A stretch of 64,000 bases of DNA from Diploscapter coronatus (Eukaryota; Nematoda; Chromadorea; Rhabditida; Rhabditidae), in contig OZ038423.1 in the NCBI GenBank assembly GCA_964036155.1, positions 75,035,249 to 75,099,248 on the forward strand, given 5' to 3'. Numbering within the stretch: position 1 is the stretch's first letter; the number at the start of each line of letters is the position of its first letter. Both the position numbers and the translations under genes were made by a program. This document shows positions 23,622 through 37,610 of this stretch, one piece after another. The notes beneath the pieces are model-generated. The model was not told the DNA's origin. It did not search any database and worked only from the letters and a program-made list of their open reading frames with translations.

Positions 23622-25930
23622 GCTGTCTAAAAATAATATTCTTCGTACAGAAATGATATAAATTCGATTATAACAGAGAATAACGAGTAAAGAGAATAAA
23701 TTCAAGAAAATCAGGAAGAATTTTCAGGCGGTACAGCTAGAAAAATTCCAGGGTTGTAGTCAAAATATGAAAATTTGCGACAAAATGACGGTGTGTGAAA
23801 AAGGAAAGGAAAAGAGAAGAGAAACTACACGGAATCGGTTGACTGGGTTGCGTGCCTGACTGGTTAACTGGTTCTGGCCTCGCTCTCTCGCCTTCACACT
23901 CCTTCGCTTTCCGCTCTTCCGGCCTCCCTCTCCTCCCTTGTCCCACTTTCCTCCCGCAGCCGGCCCCGGCCAGACCCATAATCGATTTTGCCGGCCTACG
24001 TGTGACGACCGCAAATCGGAGCAATAACAGGGAAGGGGAGAGGGGAGGGAAAACGAAGGGAATGGAAAGGGGAAGGAAAGGGGCGGCTGGAACGGAAATA
24101 GGCAGAGAGCGAGGGGGAGGGCATATAGAGATGGTAAGGGAAAGGCAGACAGGCAGGCAGGCAGGCCAGGAAGGGAATTATAAACGGCACACCACAACCA
24201 AACCGGAACTGAAACAGAAACAGATTCACGCAGTTTTAATTGCAGTAGGGGACGAGAAATTCCGGAGGAAATTCACAACAATCTTAAGGGAACGATTTCA
24301 AATTCTGTCTCACTTTCTTCCACTGAAACGTGTACGGCCGAGGATGACCCCCAGGCCGGTTTTCGCGTTTTCCTGCGTCCCTAGCTCTTCCCTGTGGTGA
24401 AGCATATGAAAATGACACCACGCAAATCTGCGTGTCTGGCTGTTTTGTAGGGTCGAAGATGGGAGAAGGGAAGGAAATCCCCTCTTCCCACTACTTCTCC
24501 GGCTGAGAGAACGGGTTGGACGGAGAGGGAAGGAGGTGCGTGGTGGCCTGGGGAAACAGGGACGATTTCTAGAGCGCAAAGGGAAGCGCATCGGATCCGA
24601 TCGGATATGGGCGAATGAAATGGGGAAGATCACACTTTCGGATCTACTAGGGGATTTGAGAAATCCATCGAAGCTCGATATGTTCGAGAAATTTCAGGGA
24701 GATGGTTTCGTTTTAGAAAATTATTCTTCAGAAAATCGACAAAAACCGTCCAGTCCGAAGCTAAAGCGCACCAAAAAGATGCAATGAGCGAAAACATTGT
24801 TATTGCCTCGGCCCACTTTGAACGAACGTTTGAACAATGAATTCAACCATTTCGAATGGTTCTCCCGAAATGCAGCCGATGGGTCAGCAACGCCAGAAAC
24901 TGGCCCATTTTCACGAATGCACGAATGGCAGTGCCAAAATAACGCGCGAAATTAGCCAATTCGGTCAAAACACACCTCGTTTTCGAGCGGTTTACCTGAA
25001 TTCAAACAAAATTCGAACAAAAACGGTGTCAAGAATGTGGTTTTATGGCATTTTGTGAAAGTGTACTGTAGAGTCTGTACGAAATTAACGGGGACTGGCG
25101 ATTATTTACAAAGAAATGGTGTAGAGATCCAGGTGTGATTATGAAAGTGAGAATGTGTTTGTGGTGGGGTGGGGGTGAAATCCGAAAACAGGGATGGGAA
25201 TGAAAAGGGAGCGAAACGCATCTGCATCCTGCAGAAGAAGCAGATGCAGAGACGAGTTTCTGACCGGCTGACGGACAGCCAGTGGTCGGTCAGATCGAAA
25301 TAGCCAAAGAAGGATGGGGATAGGAGAGGAAAAGGGATTGGAGAAACGATTAGACCCGCATACTGGTTGACTGTTTTGGGAAGGGCGGTGAATGTGAGAA
25401 GATAGGAAGCGGTTGGGGAAGTGATCAAAACGGATCAGGGATAGCGGAATCTTCGAAAGAAATGCATAAGGAATCAATTGTGCTCGAAGAGGAAGTGAAA
25501 GAAATGAGCGCCGATTTTGGAAACTGATAATAGTAGCCGGGCATCGCGAGGAAATAAGAATGGAGAGTGAGCAAGTTGCTTCTCTTCCTTCGAAAGAAGC
25601 GAGAGACGGACAGAATATGGCACAGGTCAACGAGACAGTGGTTGGAGAAGAAGATAGTCGGAGCCAGTGGTCCAATTCATCGCCCGATCACTACCGAAGA
25701 GATGATCGGAAAGATCGATAAAGTGGCGTTTAACCGAGAAAGTTGACACCGTTTCGGTCCAAAACCACTTTTCCGCGATAGATATCGCTTTCTTAGGCAC
25801 GAGAATGGATACTCGAAGTTTCCCTTCCAAAAATTCGGAATTGAAACTTCATTTTCAAATTGATCGCAGCTAAGATCGAGTTTGAAGGTTCACTTAAAAA
25901 AAGTTGAAATCTAAATCGAAGTTAAAGTTT
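23622..25930. other. Long 5' intergenic region, purine/pyrimidine biased
   Basis: No gene was recognised. Purine-rich plus-strand tracts occupy about 24020-24170 and again near 24450-24600, and a short (CAGG)n run lies at about 24147-24168. The bias leaves long chance frames on both strands (for example 23852-24400 plus and 25675-25139 minus) of low complexity. The region is the likely upstream control region of the MADF-BESS gene. Confidence 0.5.
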
Positions 25931-25933
25931 CCT

Positions 25934-26301
25934 AACAAGGGAAGTTTTTGAAGTGTCCGCCTTCGATTTGACTGATTTTCTCACCAAGGAGGTATTTCAT
26001 GACGCTGATCGCGAGTCTGAAGTCCGAAAGTGCTGACGGGTGACGATTCGGTCAAGAAAACGTAAAGATCATTCTGTGCAGCAGGAAAAGGTAAATGTAG
26101 TGCTGGGCAGTAGAGGAACAAATTATGTATGCTAATTTCTGATTACAATTTTGCACGCGTTTTGCAGTGCAAAACGGTGTTCACGTTTCCCCGTCTGAAC
26201 CGTTGCCTGCCAGCATTTTTTACTTCAAATTCGTGATCAGCGTCATGAAATAGCCCTTTCGTCCAAAAATCAGCCAAACCGGAGGCGAACGTTTCTCTTG
26301 T
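25934..26301. repeat. Long imperfect palindrome (hairpin element)
   Basis: The left arm (about 25934-26090) and right arm (about 26161-26301) are reverse-complementary with mismatches. An 18-bp perfect core pairs 25993-26010 (TATTTCATGACGCTGATC) with 26235-26252. The spacer is about 70 bp. No coding potential. Confidence 0.7.
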
Positions 26302-26309
26302 AAGCACAG

Positions 26310-27200
26310 GCTTAGACAGCACTGTGGTCACATCAGTAACAGCTATTTAGCGATCTGATGACCTGACGGTCTTTCTTTTCCTTCACTATTTCGCCCTACT
26401 CTAACTTCCCTTTACTCCCTCTCTCTGACTATAGGGATCGTCAGATCGTCAGTTAGTGACTGCCGGTCATATCATATCATTTGTGAGGACCCAATTAAGG
26501 AAATTAGTTTTCTAAAATTTCGTTGCGGATATCTTATTATCAATTCTTATAGAAAATTTCCCTCTGCGGATCACACCCTTTATAATTTTTCGAACTGGTG
26601 AAAGTTTATAGGTATTCCTAAGAATAAGTTGAAGTTCATGCACTTCGAATGTAAAATACCATAATTTGTGTGCATTTATTGTTAGAAAGTTTGTAAAACG
26701 TTAGATGTGCGATTCTTTTGCCTCATAATTACATGTTGATCTTCGTATACTTTCTTGATAGCTTAAATTTAACTTGCTATGATCCAAAAGTTACATGACA
26801 CTAGAAGCTTTATTGAGCAAAATTCAACAAGAATTTCGTATCTAGAAACTTAAAAATTTAGCAAAATATTTACAAGAAGATAATATTTACAAAAGTACTC
26901 GTAACATAGAACAAATCTCATAAGGCAATGATGAAAATATAGGCAACTTTTCACCTATGAAGGCATACCGTTTCTCAAGGTAAGTGCAAATCACAACAAC
27001 AACAAGCCTACTCTACCCAACCACTAAACCATACAAATCTCAAACTTTACGTGTAACTTTTTCGCTATATATGATATAGAAAATCACAACGTAACAATAT
27101 ATGAAAACTTAGAAAAGAAATTCGTATCTACAATAAATAATAAGTCTCAATGTCATCTACTTTCACCTATTTCCTTATCTTTAGAAAGAATAGGTTACAT
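26310..27200. other. Intergenic, no gene seen
   Basis: AT-rich sequence downstream of the palindrome and beyond the glycerol kinase 3' end. No exon recognised. Confidence 0.5.
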
Positions 27201-27204
27201 TTTA

Positions 27205-30708
<3,504 letters not shown>

Positions 30709-33187
30709 TATTATTGAATCTAATCTGAAAATGAACTCCTCATTTTCGTTAGAAGTAAATTTTAGTGGTTGCGAGAATTTTTCTTAAAAGATTAAATTAG
30801 TACTTTCCCGCATTTTTTCAAACTATCATCTCGGTGAAAAGCATCCAATTCAATCTCTAAAATAAAAATACTCGCAGTCAAATTCAAAAGTATCCGTCGT
30901 TTCGAATGACTCTTTGATAGGGAAGAAGTGACTTTCATAGTGAGAACCATAGAATGTGGGCGGGGCTTTTTCTTTACATTGTGGGTACGTGACGAGAGAG
31001 CATAGGAATGGAGAAAGAATGAGTTAGAGATCATGAAAAATGAGGAGAGCGAAAAATGACAGATTGAAGGACAACACGAGGACGCGAATTTGTTCAATGG
31101 TCATGATATCACAACTGTTAAGGACGTTTACACCTCATCCTATGTGTCTCCAACTTGAATAATAATGAAGGATAGGCAAGTAACAGGTCACATTGTCAAA
31201 CCAGGCCAGGATATATGTATAATTTGAGTGCAAACGACCCCAAATAGGATTTGAACTTTGTACCGAAATATTATTTTGATGGGACTTGACCAAAAATGAT
31301 GAAACTTTAGGAACTTAGAAAACATCGGCAATCGTACGAAATGAAAGACTTTAGTGACTTATAAAGATTGTGTGGTGTCAGAAAATGTACAGAATATGAC
31401 GTCAAATGATCTGCTGTTCTTCGCTGAATTCATAAAATCAAGATATCAAAGATTATAAAACTCGAATACTAATAATCTGACATAAGATGTGTAAGATCTC
31501 GAAAAATTATGATGATGATCGAATCATGAAAAAATCCAAAAATGACAAGTTTTCAAAAGACTTATAAGAGAATGTTATTCTCCAGGATTATAAAATCTAG
31601 AACAAATGGGCATACTTCTTGAGAAAAGTGACGATCGGATAGAAAAAAGCGGCAGTCTTAAAGTTAACGAAATTTCAAACAGTCTACAAGAAAATTTGAT
31701 GTTTTTGGTGAATTTTCAGAAAGGCAATGTGACTTGCGCGAAGAGAAATGAGAAATATGAGAATTCAGCGATTTTGATTGATTATCAGAGATTCTGCATG
31801 CGATGACGATATCATTGATTTTTTTTTATCAAAAGAGGATAGAAACAATGCGTCGAAGTTAAATGACAACATGAATGTATTTTTGAAAAAAATCACGAAT
31901 GGAAGTTGTAAAAGAAGGATTGAATTTCAACTATTTTACAAAACATTTAAAACACTACAGCGTTTCAAAAAGTTCCAAGATTTGATATGATTTAAAAAAA
32001 AGATTAACTATGGTAGAACTTAAGTTGTAGGGGGTATTTAACCGTTCCTAATTAAAATGGGCGTGGTTTAGGTCACATGATAGCCTAGTTTAGACATGAC
32101 TAATATGCAAAGAGAACAAATCAAAGTCCAAACTGGCAGAAGAAGAAAGGAAACTCCTAGGAATTAAACACGAGAGTGGAGCGAAAAACAATGAATATTA
32201 TGGAAGTTTAGAGGATAATTGATCAAAATATTAATGCTAACTAATTGACAACCATAAACAAGCGTCGTATAATGGACTGAATGGGGTTCTAAGTGGGCCA
32301 AGATTTTTGCGGCCCGACCATTAGAACCTGGAACTGAATGAAAATAAGAGCATTGAATTATGAAGCATAACATGCTGGTATAGTGTACAAGCAATAAGAT
32401 TAACAAAAATGTGCACGCTTAATTAAGTTTAGTTTTTGTACCTAATATCCAAATATTGAGTTTGGGTTAATTTTTTCTTCAAATTTACGGAATCGAAATT
32501 TAAAATAGCTTTGAAAAAATTCTACTCTGCAAATATCCAATTTTCTCATAAATTGTGTTACGAAAACGATCGATTTTAGGCCATTTAGTTTAAAAAGGTT
32601 TAAAAGATAAAATTTTAAATAAATAATTCGTAAACTCAGAACAACGTGATAATGGAGAAAAACTGATCGGAAAGGTTGAAGATAAAATGATGGAGTGAAA
32701 CTGCAATTGTGATGCTGCGATGCGATTCATTGCAATTCAATGCTGTGCTCGCTCTTCTCTCTTCGATTCAATCTCCACTCTTTCTGTTGTAACAGGCCTG
32801 CAGATCGGCGAAAGAAGGTCCACGTGGAGAAAGGCCTCAATCATTTTCATTTTGATCTTCAATTTCAATTTCAATTTCAATTCCGTTTTTAAAGATGTTG
32901 ACTTTCAGCAAAGTTTATTTTGAAAACATCTTTCCAGGATTTTTCGCAAATTTAATGCCCATCTATTTTGATTGTTCATCCATTTAGACAGAATGCTATC
33001 ATTGCAACGATTTTAAAGTTGATCTTCATTCATTGCCCTGAATTTTTACAACAAAATTTATTGCCATTTATAATTTCCAGAACTAGAATACGATTTTGAC
33101 GAACAATTTTCCACGCGAACTTTTGTAGATTACCCTGGAATTATCCAAGTTCTGTGTTCTTGAACAATTACTGAAATTTATGTGTTA
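30709..33187. other. Intergenic, gene-poor
   Basis: No convincing gene. Small frames at 31606-31806 and 31778-31990 (plus) and 30792-31097 (minus) are AT-biased and unsupported. A (TTTCAA)n microsatellite lies at about 32855-32882. Confidence 0.5.
32855..32882. repeat. Hexanucleotide microsatellite
   Basis: Four to five tandem copies of TTTCAA/AATTTC. Confidence 0.8.
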
Positions 33188-33418
33188 TTAGTCGGGCATT
33201 GAACAATCTTCGATATTTTGCGGACAGGCACACTCCATGACAAATGAAATTTTTGGGCACTGGACAAACAAACTCTGATTTAGATGTGGATTGATAAGAC
33301 ATCGAGCGATCATTTTGCAGTTGGCAAGATATTCAAATGACCAATACATCAAACATGAGGGGCGTAGTTCGCTTGCACCCAACTTGTTCTCGAAGGAGCG
33401 GGGCAAAAACTCTTCCTT
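33188..33418 (-). CDS. Cys-rich terminal exon, partial gene
   Basis: The minus strand is open to a stop at 33188 and encodes a Cys-rich stretch with SCLMYWSFEYLANCKMIARC, CPKISF, ECACPQNIEDC and a short tail. Cysteine spacing suggests a secreted, disulfide-bonded protein. A possible preceding exon lies at about 33500-33540 (ends CIQK before a GTAATT donor), joined through a weak CTCAAG acceptor near 33418. No signal-peptide exon was found upstream. It may be a partial or decayed gene. Confidence 0.4.
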   Translation of the reverse strand, partial: KEEFLPRSFENKLGASELRPSCLMYWSFEYLANCKMIARCLINPHLNQSLFVQCPKISFVMECACPQNIEDCSMPD

Positions 33419-33860
33419 GAGTTTGCAGATTTAGGAATATTTATAGAAAGTATAGTAAGATCAGCCTGTCAGGACTATATTTCTTAGGTTGTATAAATTA
33501 CTTTCTGGATGCACAGTCCATTCGCACTCAAAACGATCCCATCTCAAAACTGTTCAATGATGCGTCTTGACCCGTTTCTAGAACGTATCAAAGATATGAA
33601 TATCATTTCCCTTCTACATTTGCGTACATCTAAATCAAATATAGCAATAATGAAGAATCGAAAATATATTTAGGTACAGCAAATAAAATAAATAAAACAA
33701 TAATGCACAAATATGAATTGCAGGCTAAGTTCTACTCAATGAAATCATATCCCCAAAATAACTTGAGATCAATAGAGTTCGATGAGTTTCTCTAATAAAA
33801 TGCCATTACGTGCTTTATCTTTCAGAAAAGACTATTAGAAAAACTCGATAGTTTTAGATT

Positions 33861-34707
33861 TTAGATGAAATCTTGTCCGTTGATCGGCAACCACACGTTT
33901 CGGAATCGGAAATGTGGTCGGATGATCATGCGTCGTTCTAAATCTGGAAACTTGAATTTAAAATTCGCGAAAAGAGAATTCTAATCAGGGTGCGCAAAAC
34001 TTCGAAGATTACTTTTCTTCAAAAATATTCAATTTTGATTTTGAAGCGTTTTTCAGGCGATAAAAATGTCAACTTTGGTAAACATAATGTATCGGCAAAA
34101 GTTATAATTTTGTGATACCTCAAACTTTTATTTTTTCAAGACATCATATAAATGGCCATCTACTACACATATCTCAGAACTTTTGCAGTTTTATAATTTC
34201 AATTTCGATCAATCCCGACTTTTAAACATTTGACAAACCTCTTCTCTTCTCCAGCTGCCTCGAGCCATCCAGATACGATCTCAAAACGTTGAACATTCGC
34301 ATTAGATTGTAGTCCGGTCGCAAGGCTGCGAGGTGGTTACTCAGACTAGAGTTTTTTTTTTAGATAAATAGTTTTTCCCACAAAGTTCGCTTCTTTTTCT
34401 AAAAGTTGGTGGCATTTTTCACCATCTAGAGAAATAGTGATCAATCACCACATTCAGTTATAGTTATCTGTTCTTCGCAAACAAGGATAAGGGCATTTGC
34501 ACCCAAAATAGATATCCTTCACGTGAATACCACATCCCTTCTTTGATAATAATTATGATTTGGTAGTCAAAGTTAAGAAATCACTTAATCAAAGCGTAAT
34601 TTAACCTACTTTTTGTCATCCTCAGGGATCTCCTCTTCAGTATTCGCTTCAGCGTAGAAAACAACACATATTGCAATGAAGACGATGAACAATGTGCAGG
34701 ATCTCAT
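33861..34707 (-). CDS. Small secreted / neuropeptide-like precursor
   Basis: Three exons, 34707-34610, 34345-34239 and 33943-33861, give a complete 95-aa reading frame. The first exon encodes a signal peptide (MRSCTLFIVFIAICVVFYAE) and an acidic spacer (NTEEEIPEDD). The second encodes LSNHLAALRPDYNLMRMFNV and LRSYLDGSRQLEKRR. The third starts DLERRMIIRPHFRF and ends NGQDFI. The two dibasic clusters (EKRR, ERR) look like prohormone convertase sites. No Gly for amidation precedes them. An acceptor (ATTTCAG) lies about 15 bp before the ATG. Gene and processing are inferred; no known neuropeptide family is assigned. Confidence 0.6.
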
Positions 34708-36681
34708 TTATCTGGAGGATGACCTGAAATGTGAAAAATTATCAAAAATATAAATCCAGGGAAGGATCGATAAAATATCATCACATGTGCAAATAGAGAT
34801 TATATCTAAAGTCTGAGACTTGATGTATTATCTTTTAGAGAGCAATTTTTATGACGAAAAAGATACTATTGTGCTTGATGTAGCTTTTCAATGCAAAGAA
34901 AAAATTGTATAGAAATGCAAAATATTATAATCCAGAGATAGAAAATCAAAGTTTGCTGTTAAACTTCGAATGAAGGTGGGAACTTTCTTAAAAAGCCGAG
35001 ATAATGATAAAAGATTTTAAAATCTTGAAAAAAATGGCATGGAACGCATCATTAGGCGAATGAAAAGGGTGAGTTCCAACGAATCGTAAAATTACGGGAT
35101 ATTCATGCAAACTTCGCTGCAAATTATTAGTTCTAAACCCTTTGAGATTGTTAGATATGAGAGTGTGTTGTGAGGAACTACAGTAATAATGTTGACATAC
35201 AAAACTCGTAGAAACAGGATAACATCAACTAAACTTGCATTAAACAGGGACTTGGAAAAAATCGTAAAGATATTTTTGAACAATTTACCTAAAATCTCGA
35301 ATTTCTAACTCCTCGAATTCAATACTTTAATTAAGAAATGTGAATTGTAATAATGAGTTATGCCCAATCCTCAACCCAGACAATTTATATGGAGTTTCTC
35401 ATAGTAAACTGAGCCTGTTAGTGCTACACTACAAAATGGATGTGTATGAGCTCATAGAACCGAAAAGTATGACAAAAAGTTTCGATTCAAGTTTTGTCCA
35501 AGTTTTCTTGTATTAGTGTAGGCGAAAAACTAGGCATTGTGCTAAATTAATGTTAAAATTAAAGTTTTCGATTAGGCTTCAAATCTTACGTGAGAAAAAT
35601 GCGCAATTTAAACAAACCTGACATTTAAATTACGAAAATAAACATTGAAGTTATCCTAGACTGCTTTCAAAAACTTCTTAAGATTTTTGAATGAAGCTAA
35701 ACATTCGCTGCAAATGACGAGCTAACCTGCAATTATCTTTCTGAAACTTAAAATTTCAAAAGCAAATCGCGAATTTCTAAAGTTTCTCGGGAGAATCGGG
35801 AGATCAATGAAAATAAAAGCGGAATTAAATTTAGGAAATTTCGTAAAATAGCGTAAAATCGTAAATGAGTGTCATCTGTTTGGTTCCCTACAAATTGTTT
35901 TAGTAAATATCATCGCATTTGAAAATTAAGAGGATTACCCCAAAAATGAAGCTCATTCTTTGGACGAAAGATTGAATTCATAAAAATGAACGGGTATAAT
36001 CCTATCTCGATCATGCAATTTTAGTTCCGCCCAAATCTTATTTACAAATAATATCATCTCGTAAAAACTAATAGGAAGATGTAAGCTGAAAACAACTCAA
36101 AACCGCTAAATAATGGATTAACTGCTCACATGTGGAGCGATTAAACAAATGGACGGCCTAAATCTAGTCTGGGCCTCAGCGTCCCGTAATAAATCTAAAC
36201 TTAATTATTTGTGAAGGAGTAAAGTGATTACATAAGCTGTGACGACAAAAATTAATCCTTTTCAAATGGATTAAAAAACTCGATCATCTATTTGAAAACG
36301 AAAACATCGTTATCACCGTGAAAGAGGAGAAAACATGTTTCTCTAAAATTAGAAACAAAAGAATTTGATAGGTGACGAGATGTGCGTCATTTTCCATACT
36401 ATACTCTAATTTTTCCCCTAGTTGCTCTATTCTTAATCCCTACCTACTGCTTTCTATCGTTTCGCTATTTCACCAATTCTACTACTAGTGTAGGCCGGCC
36501 ACCGAAGGCGGCTGGTTAGTGCAGAAGAGAACGGCAAACAAAATAGTCGCAGAATAGAGTCGTACTTTTATTGAAAATTGCCAGAAAATACTCCTCATTC
36601 TATTCCAACCATAGTATTAATGACCTATTCATTGACAATTCTCTTCCTTTTATGCACTTTCAAAAACTCTTTTAATATGCG
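34708..36681. other. Intergenic, no gene seen
   Basis: AT-rich. The open frame at 35092-35283 (minus) has no support. Nothing recognised. Confidence 0.5.
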
Positions 36682-36828
36682 AATTTATGGTGATTCAGAA
36701 ATGTCACAGCGTCGTAGCTTGACGAAATAGAGCTAAGGGTGAGGAGAATGTAGGGAAACATTCTCGCTTTTGCCTACTATTTCGTCAAGCTATGATGCTG
36801 CGACATTTCCGAATCACCGATTTATTAC
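36682..36828. mobile_element. Hairpin element, possible MITE
   Basis: The arms are near-perfect inverted repeats about 60 bp long: the left begins GGTGATTCAGAAATGTCACAG and contains TAGCTTGACGAAATAG; the right contains CTATTTCGTCAAGCTA and ends CGACATTTCCGAATCACC. The loop is short (about 10-20 bp). No coding potential. Confidence 0.75.
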
Positions 36829-37600
36829 CAGTCAACAATTGCAATTGGAGGTTTTCATTTCTCTCTATGCGCAGCTACACCCCAATATCAGAACCAATTC
36901 CAGACACCAAACATCCGACCGACTTCCATTAAAGTAGTAGCAGTAATGAACTCTCACATCCATCCAACTTAGATAAGGTAGTAGAGAGAAGACTGAGAAG
37001 AGAGTTCACCAGCGAAGTAGCGAATACAGTCGGTAATTACTTCTCAAACTATTTGCAAATTTGGTATAAATAATTAGCATTTTATAGTTTTTGGCCTAAA
37101 AGTACCCAAAAATTAGGTCAGAAGTCATCGGAAAAGTTACGTTGCACAGGATGCAACTGAGACCTATCAAACGGTGTATTATACATGGAGATATGATAGA
37201 CAGATGATTAGAAACAAGCCTGAACACACAGACAGAAAGACACGCTTTACGAAAATATATTAAAAAAGGATATTCTGCGAGAAAAAATCTTATCATAAAA
37301 TGAATAGTTTTGACAAATGGTTAGGAATTAGAAATAAACAAATGAAGGGATTTTAATTGGTTGAACAATAAATCTGCTCAATTTCGAATGCTATCTCGTA
37401 CTCAAATGCAACATATCCAGAAGAATGAAAGAGTAAGAAATTTCCATTTTAATAAATATTTTAAAGTTTATTTCAGTTACAATTATCCCTCATCATTTTG
37501 GATGTCTTCGAGAGTTGTCTGTATCATGTGCATTGAAGTGAAATAATTATTTCACATTTTATTGAATACAATTTTTATGAAATCAGAGATTACTATAACC
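36829..37600. other. Intergenic, no gene seen
   Basis: Nothing recognised between the hairpin element and the 3' end of the F-box/kelch gene, apart from the poly(A) signal listed separately. Confidence 0.5.
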
Positions 37601-37604
37601 AAGC

Positions 37605-37610
37605 TTTATT
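37605..37610 (-). terminator. Poly(A) signal of the F-box/kelch gene
   Basis: AATAAA directly after the TAG stop codon at 37611. Confidence 0.75.

Noticed and set aside
23852..24400. 182-codon open frame on the plus strand
   Set aside because: Low-complexity Arg/Gly-rich translation from a purine-biased region. Similar-length frames run through the same DNA on the other strand, and no splice or family evidence supports it.
25139..25675. 178-codon open frame on the minus strand
   Set aside because: Composition follows nucleotide bias (Ser/Pro/Phe/Leu). No domain and no conserved exon signals.
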